The position numbers and the translations under genes were made by a program. Below, piece after piece: positions 20,930 through 31,026 of a stretch of 64,000 nucleotides of DNA. The stretch is from Doryteuthis pealeii (lineage: Eukaryota; Mollusca; Cephalopoda; Myopsida; Loliginidae), in NCBI GenBank assembly GCA_023376005.1, contig CM042157.1, forward strand, positions 16,530,619 through 16,594,618. Reading direction: 5' to 3'. Every line of letters starts with the position of its first letter. Position 1 is the stretch's first letter. The notes under the pieces are model-generated. The model was given only the letters and a program-made list of their open reading frames with translations, was not told where the DNA came from and did no database searches.

Positions 20930-21254
20930 TATATTAAGAAAAAATTGAAAAAACACAGGTTTAAATGAGTTACGTGGTAAGTTTATTGGCCGAATATTTG
21001 ACGTCATATTTCAAACCGTCCACTTTTTTCAGCGTTCTTTTTTCAGACTTCAAATTTTAAACAAACTGACAAACAAGGACTATCACTTGCCTTTCTCGTT
21101 ATTCTGTGATAAATTTCTTTTATCTCCTTCCATATACCAACAAATGCCCTGAAGATGATCTAATTAATAGATCGAAACACTGCAGCGTCGGCCAATAAAC
21201 TTACCACTTAACTCATTTAAACCTGTGTTTTTTCAATTTTTCTTAATATACTAC
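20925..21254 (+). mobile_element. Foldback element with ~65-bp inverted ends
   Basis: AGTATATTAAGAAAAA...GTAAGTTTATTGGCCGA at 20925-20993 is mirrored at 21190-21254. Just inside the right arm sits CTGAAGA, T, a perfect GATCT/AGATC hairpin and GAAACAC. No coding capacity. Confidence 0.8.
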
Positions 21255-21379
21255 ATACCGTCGGATTCATTTCCTTTTCTTCACTTATATATATATGTAT
21301 ATTTCTTTGTATACTAAACATTTCTGTAGTTTTTTTCTATTATTGTTATTTTATTCTATTTTGTATGTAAAATAATATT

Positions 21380-21435
<56 letters not shown>

Positions 21436-21437
21436 TG
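21380..21437. repeat. (AT)n-(GT)n microsatellite
   Basis: AT run followed by about 17 GT repeats. Confidence 0.95.
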
Positions 21438-21462
21438 TTATGTTTTCAATCTAGATTTATGG

Positions 21463-21690
21463 AGGCGCGTGGCATAATGGTTAGAGTCGTGGGAAATGGA
21501 TTCGTCGACCCGAGTTCAAATCCTAGACTAGGCTGTTTGCATTTCACATAGCACTAATACCCTTGGGAAAAGTATGAATCCACATATTCTCCCTCCAGCT
21601 TTGGGTAAAATAGTAGGACAGTCTGGGCTCTTTAACTGTGGATTGGTAACCAGTCTAGGAGAAGGAAGCTCTGAATTTGCAAAGCCTGAG
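21463..21690 (+). mobile_element. SINE A, head plus body
   Basis: Best-preserved head: GCATAATGGTTAGAGTCG, CGAGTTCAAATCCTAGACTA, then GCACTAATACCCTTGGGAAA and the TAGGAGAAGG region. The family 3' end is missing (replaced after about 21680). Confidence 0.85.
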
Positions 21691-22369
21691 GTCAGTCGTT
21701 GATTGGGTTTGTGGCATTCTTTGTGCACCAATTCTTTCCTATCGACTGTGCCAAAAGGTGCGGATGGTCCAACACAAGCCTTCACCTCTATAAACATAAC
21801 ACTGTGTAGGTTGTTCATTGGATGAACACCCAAACGTCGAAATCGACGAGAGAATCCATTTCAGATTCGATCATCTATACACATATAAAGGACAGTTGTG
21901 TGTATATATATGTCCGGAGGAAAATTCGAAAATAAAACAATTAACAAAGTAAATATATATATACACATTAAATATCACCAGGGCTTGGTTTTTTAGCAAA
22001 AATGATAGAGATTTTGTATATATTCGGTAATTAAAACATAGAATTTAAATGATAACAACATGGGTTTTCTTTTTCATTTAATATTTTAGATAGTAGACAT
22101 TAACATTTCTTTTCAGAGTAGCTGGATCAATGCAAGGTCTATTTTTTACATAGGGATTTAAATGGGGCATCCTACAAGGATTCAACTCCCGATTCAGTAA
22201 TAATGGATTTGCGGAAGTAACTTTAAAAAATCCGCCTCTACCCAGGTGATGCCGGGTAGCCGCTGCTAGTACCTTTATAAATTAGTAAATGGGATATCTC
22301 TCGCGATATTTCTTTGAGTTGTCTCTTCTTACTCTTTAAATGAATCTGGGTGTAACACAAGACATTGCA

Positions 22370-22630
22370 TAGTTGAACGGTCGAAACTCCTGAAGATATT
22401 TAACGCAGAAACATAGTGGCCCCCCCCCCATTGTTTTAACTCTTTGCTGGCCAAATTCTCACCACGGCTCTACCAAAATTTTCCCTATTACACAAGGATC
22501 AGTTACTGGACTAAGAGTTGGTTCGCAGACAAAATAAAAGACGACAGGGGAGTTCGTGTAGAGATTTTTCAGTGTAAACAAGCGACACATGCGAGAGCCA
22601 CTGCCAGCGGTTTACGATAGGATTGCGGTA
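22370..22630 (+). repeat. Dispersed repeat H, copy 2
   Basis: Second copy of the repeat at 18640-18945, with CCATTGTTTTAACTCTTTG and GCGAGAGCCACTGCCAGCGG. It lacks any coding frame. Confidence 0.7.
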
Positions 22631-22689
22631 GTGGGAGACTGTTGCATAGCGCCTTCTTCACTGGCACTAAATAATTATAATGTTGTATA

Positions 22690-23110
22690 CCTCTTTCTTT
22701 AATTCTATTTCTTGGTCGTCTTTAGTATTCTGATCGTCTTTGGTATTTCTTCTATCATCTTGACTTGGTCTGGCATCTTCTAAGATCTTGCGTCTGGAGT
22801 TGACTTGGGGACTTCGGTCTGGTTTTCTGTTACTATGTTCTTGCTGGCTGGTCGTCATTTCTTAGTCTTGTTACCAAGACATTCCTTAACCACAAGAACA
22901 TATTAATTATCCAAATTTTTATTTCCTTAACTATACATAATCCTCTAACTAACATAGCGCGCGTGAGTTCCAGTTTAGACAGAGCATAAAATGGCCGACC
23001 GCTCTGCCTGACGTCCAACTGCAAACTGGGGACTCTGAAAAAGGTCCCACGTGACTTCGCATATTTGGCGGGCTTCTGTAATTTTCCATGGAAGGACCCG
23101 GTCATGATAT
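22690..23110 (-). repeat. Leader-like repeat related to 48180-48423
   Basis: On the minus strand an AATAAAAATTT region is followed by GAAGTCCCCAAGTC, CCAGACGCAAGATC, AGAAGAAATACC and AAAGAAAGAGGTATACAACA. The same series occurs on the plus strand at 48180-48423. Two overlapping short open frames lie here but without recognised domains. An LTR-element leader is possible but unproven. Confidence 0.45.
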
Positions 23111-23129
23111 GAAACGGGTCATCCCCTCA

Positions 23130-23495
23130 GAATTAGAGGGGATTGACAATAATCTCATGCAACCGCATAGATTATGTAACAAGACCCGCTGTGAGTGGCT
23201 TAAGATAAGCAAATATTTTAGGCTAAGTAACAGTTCATACTTTTTTGTATCTGAGACAGGAATTATAAAAAGTACGGTTTTAAGTAGTTATTAGTGTCAT
23301 TGTAAATGTGGGCTACGTTTGTATTTTGTTTTTATTATGTATCATTTTTCTTCATTCAGTTTTGCTTAGAGGTTAGAAACTTATGTAGATTTAATGGATA
23401 AGTTTTGGTAGTGACGTAATTATGTCTTAGAATTTTCGGGAAGTTAACTCCATGTATTTTCAAACTAAGAATATACACGAAGAAAAAAAGAAAAA
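23130..23495. other. Unassigned AT-rich stretch
   Basis: No recognisable element or coding frame. Confidence 0.35.
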
Positions 23496-23499
23496 GTAA

Positions 23500-24262
23500 A
23501 AAAATCATTTCTCGATACATTTTTATAGTAAAAATCATTGTCCAATGCATTTTGATGATAAATTCATTGTCCAATGAATTTTCATAGTAAAAATCATTGT
23601 CTAATGCATTTTTATGAGAAAATTATTGTCCAATGAATTTTCATAGTAAATATCATTGTCTAATGTATTTTTATGAGAAAATTATTGTCCAATGAATTTT
23701 CATAGTAAATATCATTGTCTAATGTATTTTTATGAGAAAATTATTGTCCAATGAATTTTCATAGTAAATATCATTGTCTAATGTATTTTTATGAGAAAAT
23801 TATTGTCCAATGAATTTTCATAGGTCCATTGTCTAATGTATTTTTATGAGAAAATTATTGTCCAATGAATTTTCATAGTAAATATCATTGTCTAATGTAT
23901 TTTTATGAGAAATTATTGTCCAATGAATTTTCATAGTAAATATCATTGTCTAATGTATTTTTATGAGAAAATTATTGTCCAATGAATTTTCATAGTAAAT
24001 ATCATTGTCCAATGCATTTTTATAATAACATCATTGTCCAATGAATTTTCATAGTAAAAATCATTGTCTAATGCATTTTTATGATAAAATGATTGTCCAA
24101 TGAATTTTCATAGTAAATATCATTGTCCAATGCATTTTTATAATAACATTTTTGTCCAATTAATTTTCATTGTAAAAATCATTGTCCAATGCATTTTTAT
24201 AATAACATCATTGTCCAATGTATTTTACGATAAAATCATTGTCCAAGGCATTTTATGTTAAA
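23500..24262 (+). repeat. Minisatellite with ~30-bp half-units in a 59-60-bp higher-order unit
   Basis: ATTGTCCAATGAATTTTCAT alternates with ATTGTCTAATGTATTTTTAT. The central part (about 23620-24000) shows a regular 59-bp period with very similar units; the edges are single ~30-bp half-units with more divergence. One unit is shortened near 23820. Confidence 0.92.
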
Positions 24263-24635
24263 TCCACGGTTAAATCTAAACTCATGCACAGGTGTTTCAA
24301 AAACTGCAAGGGGTGTAACACCAACCAAATCAGGCGTTCTTCAAGAATTTCATTAAATAAAAGTTTGTAAGGGAGGGAGACGAAGACGGAGTGTGTTCAT
24401 TGGCTGATGCAAAACGGGTCATTCTCATGGAAACCGACTAATTTTTGTCATTTTGAATTCATTTTTAATCATGTCTTCAAGGTGCACAGCACGACGCTTT
24501 CAAAGAGATGGACGATGAAGAGGCGGAAGTGGAGGCAGTCACTTTATCTTGAAATCAGGTCGTGGTTTCTAATGGAGAGACTATGATGTGGACCCACCCC
24601 CGAAATCCGCAATTAAGAGGGCCCTTATCCATGCA
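24263..24635. other. Unassigned stretch before a microsatellite
   Basis: Moderate GC; no family recognised and no open frame worth reporting. Confidence 0.35.
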
Positions 24636-24639
24636 ACTA

Positions 24640-24675
24640 TAAGATGCCACACACACACACTCACACAGACACACA

Positions 24676-24716
<41 letters not shown>

Positions 24717-24725
24717 ACACATATA

Positions 24726-24757
<32 letters not shown>

Positions 24758-24773
24758 AGATGCTACACACACA

Positions 24774-24812
<39 letters not shown>

Positions 24813-24845
24813 TATATATAATATATATATAATATATATATTACA
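24640..24845. repeat. (CA)n and (AT)n compound microsatellite
   Basis: CACACA-rich block followed by AT runs and a short repeated GCTACACACACACGC segment. Confidence 0.95.
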
Positions 24846-24999
24846 CATGGAGTGACCCTGTTAGTGTGGATTCATAACAGCGGTCCATGATAATATTGAT
24901 ACTTCTATTTTAGGAAGAAATCAATTTTCAATTTAAACATTACATAAAATTATCAGATTTGTTTTATATTTTAAGTTAAAGTATTGCAAACGTATAGCT

Positions 25000-25122
25000 C
25001 TAATAATAATAATAATAATAATATAATAATAATAAATAATAATAATAATAATAATAATAATATATTATTAGTCAGTCAATAACCACTTAAGTTTTATCTA
25101 AATGATCCTTAGAATAATAATG

Positions 25123-25193
<71 letters not shown>

Positions 25194-25345
25194 ATTCATA
25201 TATATCTATACATGTATATTATAGATATTTATATATATTTATAGTTTATATATATTATATTATATTTATATTATTTAGAATAATAATGATATATATATAT
25301 ATATATATATAATTATATTATATATATATATATAATATGAAGTAG
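25000..25345. repeat. (AAT)n and (AT)n microsatellites
   Basis: (AAT)n at 25003-25070, then several (AT)n runs broken by TATTTATA variants. Confidence 0.95.
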
Positions 25346-25692
25346 TCAGACAGTGTGTTTGAAAATGGTGAATGCCGACAATTTGTGGGAGATTATGTGC
25401 TTAATTAAAGTCATACCTAATTTTGTTAATTAATTCATTATAACTAAATGAATTAGGCGTGCATATCGGTTTAAATGTAAAGCGTAAACAAACCGAGAAA
25501 AAGTCATCTCTGTATGTAAAATTACTCTGCTGATGAGGCCTAATGGGCTGAAATGTACATACAGAGATGACTTTTTCTCGATTTGTTTACGCTTTACATT
25601 TAAACCAATATGCACGCCTAATTCTTTTAGTTATAATTAATTACTTAACAAAATCAGGTATGACTTTAATTAAGCACATAATCTCCCATATA
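25340..25692. mobile_element. Foldback element M, long copy
   Basis: Arms of ~140 bp at 25388-25520 and 25551-25688 pair from GGGAGATTATGTGCTTAATT inwards through TTTAAATGTAAAGCGTAAAC to GTCATCTCTGTATGT. The loop contains CTGATGA, a GGCC/GGCT hairpin and GAAATG. The outer single part (GTGTTTGAAAATGGTGAATG) matches, in reverse, the copy near 45050. Confidence 0.88.
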
Positions 25693-25730
<38 letters not shown>

Positions 25731-25939
25731 TATAAATTCTTCTGAACATGACAAGGCAAAGAAGAAAGGAAACTTCTAATACCCAATGCACTCAGCCTCA
25801 CAACGCTCATCTTTGCATTGCCTGTGGGATTGTTTGCAAGTCACTGGTTGGATTGAAATGTCACGAGAGGCACAAACACAAGTCAAAAATAAATAAATGA
25901 ATAAATTTTAAAAAAATTGACATCGAAATCGATGGGAGA

Positions 25940-25988
25940 GTCTATCACAGACACAGACACAGACACACACACACACACACACACACAC

Positions 25989-26029
<41 letters not shown>

Positions 26030-26032
26030 TTA
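25940..26032. repeat. (CA)n-(AT)n microsatellite
   Basis: CAGACA then CA repeats then AT repeats. Confidence 0.95.
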
Positions 26033-26039
26033 CAAGATA

Positions 26040-26520
26040 AGTCAACCTGTTGGTGTGGATTCATAATAGTGCTCTATGATAATAGTGATACTTCTATTTT
26101 AAGAAGGAATCAATTACTAATTTGAACATTTCTTTAAAAAAATATGAGAATGCAAACTCCAAAAAATTATTCACTTCGTTTTATTTCTTTAGTTAAATAT
26201 TGTAAACATATTTCTGTAATAATATCGTTTTTACTGATGTAAAATCATTTTCATACATATGTCAAAACTGAAAAAATTACCTATTGTCATATAGTACCTA
26301 AATAATGATAATGTCATCGTCTGTTTTCCTATGAATAATGTCAAACGAAACCTTAGAAGATAGTAACAACAACATTTTATATGACTTGTTAATTCAAAGG
26401 AGCAATTGTTATTTACACCATTCCTATTGTATCTTTCATAGTAAACCTTTTCTTCTATTATTTGTCTGTTAACTCTGATACACGAATTACAACACTTACA
26501 TATAGTTACTAATAATTTCT
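26040..26520. other. AT-rich stretch
   Basis: 26040-26120 resembles 24850-24925 (GTGTGGATTCATAA, GATACTTCTATTTTA), so part of it is a dispersed repeat adjoining an AT tract. Nothing else is seen. Confidence 0.45.
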
Positions 26521-26524
26521 TGGT

Positions 26525-26640
26525 TTGGTTTCTGTGTTTAATGCTATATCAAGCTTCGTAGGTTATTTACTGCCAAAGTCATCCTTGTAAAAGAACAGTG
26601 TCGGTACTATTTAACCCATAGCTGGGGGATGAAGGTTGGT
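26525..26640 (-). mobile_element. SINE B tail fragment, reverse
   Basis: On the plus strand TGTTTAATGCTATATCAAGC, TTCGTAGGTTATTTACTGCC and TATTTAACCCATAGCTGGGG are the reverse of the SINE B 3' end. Confidence 0.65.
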
Positions 26641-26668
26641 ACGTTCCAAGAGTATTCGTCTAAAATGT

Positions 26669-26718
<50 letters not shown>

Positions 26719-26719
26719 T

Positions 26720-27320
26720 AATAATAGAGATTGTCTGTATTTCTGTCTGTAACAAAAACTACATCATAGCTCTATGTTATAGCTTATGTCACAATATTTC
26801 TTATGCTATATACACCTAAAATTTGAGTAAGCAATTTTAAAAATTGTTTTTTTTACTCTCGTCCATTTTGTTTGTTTTTTACAGTATCAAGAAGTTAACT
26901 AAAAAGTTTACAAATAAATAAATACCTACGATTTTGTGAAAAATTGATGTGGAAAATATTCAAAATAATTGTTTGATTATTACATGCACACAAACATTTT
27001 ATTTGAGAGGGACGGGGCTCAATTTTCATTTTCAAATTGTTTTTTTTTTTTACCCCTTTAATAAATTTGATGATTTTACTTACTTATGATACAAAACCCT
27101 CTGACATAGAATTTTTAACTCCCACCCTCTCAAGTAATGTCTTTCAAAATTAATTTTTATGACACCCGGAGGGTGTTTTTCTTTGCTAGTATATATAAGA
27201 GCGAATCTAAGTTGAGTAAATGTCACATATCTGAACTCTAAACATTAACCTTGTACAGAGATCGAACTTTTGGATCCTATCATAACTTTGAAATCACTTT
27301 GCCACGTTCATCTGCTGCAG
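26720..27320. other. AT-rich stretch
   Basis: No element recognised. Homopolymer T runs are frequent. Confidence 0.35.
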
Positions 27321-27326
27321 AAGTAT

Positions 27327-27600
27327 GTAATGTCCAACCCCTTCGCACGAGTAGGATGTGACACAGGGTCAATTTTAGCGGATTTTAAACAGGCTTGAAT
27401 TTTGAGTTTTTTTTTTCTCCTAGACTTGTTGCTATACCAATGTCGAGCAGCCCAGTCTGCCCTACTATTTACCCATAGATGGAGAGAGAATATTAGGTCC
27501 ATATCGTCTCTGCTTTGCAGCCTCGTTCAGGATTTGAAATTGCATCGCCGTTTCTATTACCTACAATGATAACCATTACACGTCGAGTGCCTCCACATAG
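27327..27600 (-). mobile_element. SINE A, near full length, reverse
   Basis: On the minus strand: head GTAATGGTTATCATTGTAGG, TTTCAAATCCTGAACGAGG, GTAAATAGTAGGGCAGACTGG and 3' end CATCCTACTCGTGCGAAGGG. Confidence 0.8.
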
Positions 27601-27907
27601 TAGTAATATTTGTGTGTTACATCTTTTTTTTTTTTGGAGGTGAGGGGGCACGAATTTAATGGTTTATAAATTTAACAAATTATTAGAACATTTAACAGAT
27701 TTTTTTAAAAATTAACATAACTTAATTACCTCCTTTGATGCCGATCTATTTTTTTCTTAAATTACGTCCAAAATGGCTGTCGCTTTCTTGACTGCACTTA
27801 CTTAATGAGGAAAAGTTGGAAATTTACCTTTGCTAAAAATACTAAAAGAAAACAAGAAATAAAAAAAATAGTGAATGCATTAGAAGGAAAAGGAAGAGAG
27901 CGAGATG

Positions 27908-27908
27908 A

Positions 27909-27945
<37 letters not shown>

Positions 27946-28060
27946 AACAGACAAACAGACAGACAGACAGACAGAGAATTCTAATCTGGTTGGTTGGTTG
28001 GCTGGTTGGTTGGTTGGTTGGCTGGTTGGTTGGTTGGCTGGTTGGTTGGTTGGATTTTAC
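27908..28060. repeat. (GATA)n, (CAGA)n and (TTGG)n tracts
   Basis: GATAGATA at 27908-27945, CAGACAGA at 27950-27975 and GGTT/GGCT tetranucleotides at 27988-28053, which adjoin the retroposon F 3' tail module. Confidence 0.95.
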
Positions 28061-28470
28061 GGCATGTCAACCCTTATTGGGTTATTTTATGCCGAAGACG
28101 TTTTTTTTTTTCCATTCATTCATGATTGGTTCTCAACTTTTTAAAACCATTTTGAATATATTTTTAAACTCATTTTTTATCTATTTAACCAGAGATGGAA
28201 TTCTACCAGGTACCACCACTCTGATCAGGGTGGACCTGGGAGTAATGGCGATGAATGTATACTCTGCATTCCAGAGTTACAGAATTTGGGACTTCAGCAC
28301 ACGATGCAGTTTAACGTCATACCCAGGACACCAAGACCCTCAGCCATCCCTTCTAGCACATATATTATAAAAAAGGATTGGGGGTTGCCGTAAAGACATA
28401 GGGTCGGGACAATGATTTAGGTGCTATGGCTTGACGTGACGAGCCGATTGATCGGAGGGGCTTTTTTCGA
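28052..28470 (-). mobile_element. Retroposon F, diverged copy in the palindrome left arm
   Basis: It carries ACGGCATGTCAACCC, CCACTCTGATCAGGGTGG, CCTTCTAGCAC and GAGCCGATTGATCGGAGG. The open frame seen in the other copies has a stop here. The mirrored copy lies at 32440-32875. Confidence 0.8.
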
Positions 28471-28714
28471 CCGCCCGGGGTGGGGTACTTTTTCTCTTTA
28501 CTTGAGAAAAATGTTTCGATCATATCGATTGATTGGTTGATTGATTTTAATGGCGTGTCAAACCATATGGTTATTCAATGCCTATTGTTTTGTGAATTGT
28601 ATACAATGAACATTTACTTTTTTGGAATAGTTTAATTGGAGTCATTTGGAGTGCATTAGAAGAAGAAGGAAGAGAGCGAGATAGATTTATGAAGGAAAAA
28701 AAATACGATTGGTG

Positions 28715-28795
28715 CAGGATTTGAACTCGTATTACCGTACCCATTTTCTCAAACGATAACCATTATAAACGGACGCCTCAACATAGTAGATAAGG
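28715..28795 (-). mobile_element. tRNA-derived SINE head, reverse
   Basis: On the minus strand TATAATGGTTATCG and ACGAGTTCAAATCCTGCACC form an A/B box pair about 35 bp apart, as in SINE A. A mirrored copy lies near 32100-32185. Confidence 0.65.
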
Positions 28796-29104
28796 ATTTG
28801 TGTGAGATGCTGTTGTTTTTTTTGTTTTTGTTTTTTTTTTAGTTTTTAAAATTTTATAGTGTATAGATAGAAACATATTAGAAAGTTGACCGACTTCAAC
28901 ATTTTTTTTTTTTAGAATTATTTATGAAGGAAAAGAAATAACACGATTGGTGCATGGCCGTTATTATTTTCACTTGACAATTGGCGGACGATTTCTGTTT
29001 AGGGCGGCGGACAAAAATGGCTCTCGTTCTTTGTAAATTGCCACGCCGATAACTGACTTGGGAAAAGATTTTTAAAGAAAAAACTGTCTAGGTTTTGCGA
29101 CAAG

Positions 29105-29285
29105 CTTAATTACCTCCCTTGATGCCCAAATTTCTATTTTTCCTTAAATTCGTCCAAAATGGCCGTCGCCTTCCTTTACTGCACTTATTAATGAGGAAAA
29201 GTTGGAAATTTCCTTTGCTAAAAATACTAAAAGAAAACAAGAAAAAAAATAGTGAATTGCATTAGAAAGGAGAAGGAAGAGAGCG

Positions 29286-29316
<31 letters not shown>

Positions 29317-29645
29317 CAAACAGACAGACATACAGACAGACAGACAAATAGTCAGGCAGACAGAGAATGGTACAAATAAAAAGAATAAAAAAAATAGTGG
29401 ATCGCATTAGAAGGAGAAGGAAAGAGACGAGATGAATAGATAAATAGATAGATAGAATAGATAGAGACAGACAGACAGACAGACAGTCAGACCAGACAGA
29501 GAATGGTACAAATAAAACTAGAAATTTAAAAAATAGTGAATGCATTAGAAGGAGAAGGAATAGAGCGAGATAAATAGATAGATAGATAGATAGATAGATA
29601 GATGGATAGAGACAGACAGACAGACAGACAGAGAATGGTACAAAT
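29105..29645. repeat. Tandem blocks with (GATA)n/(CAGA)n, related to 27720-27980
   Basis: The block CCAAAATGGC...CTGCACTTA...AAAAATACTAAAAGAAAACA followed by GAAGGAAGAGAGCGAGATAG and tetranucleotide repeats occurs at 27770-27980 and 29150-29350. The distal parts repeat again at 29395 and 29535. Confidence 0.75.
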
Positions 29646-29671
29646 AAAACTAGAAATAAATATAGAAGTCC

Positions 29672-30172
29672 ACTTGCTTTAGTGGCGTATCGTGGACTGG
29701 ACCTCGTAGTAAGCGAGTTCGAACTCCAGTCGTGCTTTTACATTCCACTCGGAATATATCCATGGATAAAGGATTTTAAAACCCGTCAACCTTCTGTTCT
29801 CTAGCTATTGTTAAATAGTTCCTACATTTTCACTTGAGGGCTGGGTTAGCTCAGTCGGTAGAGGTTTGGCTAGAAACGACAAGGTTCCTAGTTCGATACC
29901 CACCCTCGCCAAACTCAGCGTTATGAGTAGCACAGGGATGTTGTGCGGTAAAGTAAAGGAGCTGATATAGGTTGTGACGCCTCCACTTCAGACGCTAAAA
30001 TAGTCTACTTGGTCTCAGCACTAGTCAAAAGGGGATAGACTCCCTCGCTGCATGGCTGATACTGACAATTAGGGCCCGCCCGACGACTTTACTTACTTAC
30101 TTATTGACCTACAAGAAACGCGTGACTTCAAGTACCCACGAAGATTGATTATGCCATTAACAAAAAGACAAA
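29672..30172 (+). mobile_element. SINE B split by an inserted SINE C
   Basis: The SINE B head (AGTGGCGTATCGTGGACTGG, GCGAGTTCGAACTCCAG) and middle are at 29672-29825. SINE C occupies 29841-30095, and the SINE B tail (CTACAAGAAACG, ACCCACGAAG, TATGCCATTAAC) resumes at about 30109-30172. Confidence 0.75.
29841..30095 (+). mobile_element. SINE C, near full length
   Basis: Head GGGTTAGCTCAGTCGGTAGA, B box AGTTCGATACCC, body CCTCGCCAAACTCAGCG, AAAGGGGATAGACTCCC and the GGCCCGCCCGACGACTTTAC end. No 5S head. Confidence 0.88.
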
Positions 30173-30763
30173 CAAATGACGAAAGAAACGAATAAGAAAA
30201 TTGGCTCGGAGACACATAACTGGGAAAATGGTTCCAAATTATTCTCTAGCTAGTGAGGCGAGAACTTTTCAGCCCTGCTGTAATTTTTATGCTAATTGTG
30301 TGCAATTTTTTATTCTTTACATTTTAAGTTTTATAATATTTCAATAGTGTTGTTTTTTACGCTCAACATATTCAAAGAACCAGAGCCGACCATAATCAGG
30401 ATTTCTTCTCTAATTAAGGTTCAAATATATTTTTTTTGTTTTGCGAATATGAATGGAAATTTCTGGAATTATTTTTGTCGGCTCTGTTCTTTGGAATATT
30501 GTTGGTAAAAAACAAAACTATTGAATATTATAAACTTTAAAAATGTAAAGAATAAAAATTGCAGCACGAATTAGATAAAAAGATTACAGGCAGGGCTGAA
30601 AGTTCGTCGGCCTCACTGCTAGAGAATAATTTGGAACATTTTTCCCAGTTATGTGTTCCGCCAGTTTTCTTATTCGTTTTCTTTCGTCATTTTGTTTTGT
30701 TTTTTGTTAATGGGCATATCCATCTTCGTGGGTTACTTGAAGTCAACGCGTTTCTGTAGGTCT

Positions 30764-31026
30764 AATGTAAATAGTAGTAAGAGTCCGTCGGGGCGGCCTA
30801 ATGTCGTAATCAGCCATGCAGCGAGGAAGTCTATCCCCTTTTTGACTAGGTGCGACAAGTAAGACTATTTTAGCGTCTGAAGTGGAAGCGTCACAGCCTA
30901 CTATCAGCTCCTTACTTTAGCCGCACACATCCCTGTGGCTACTCATACGCTGAGTTGGCGAGGGTGGGTATCGAACTAGGACCTTGTTCGTTTCTAGCCA
31001 AACGTCTACGATGAGCTAACCCACCT
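30764..31026 (-). mobile_element. SINE C, mirror copy in the palindrome right arm
   Basis: Reverse complement of 29841-30095 with extra insertions (for example around 30917 and 31008), consistent with sequencing noise rather than a second insertion. Confidence 0.85.

Noticed and set aside
22667..23105. Two overlapping minus-strand open frames as a gene
   Set aside because: No recognised domain, and the sequence is shared with a dispersed repeat at 48180.
23500..24262. CRISPR-like array
   Set aside because: Regular spacing comes from homogenised tandem units; there are no unique spacers and the sequence is eukaryotic.
25533..25560. Working hammerhead ribozyme in element M
   Set aside because: Core-like CTGATGA and GAAA are present, but stem I is only a few bases and the UH position is not convincing.
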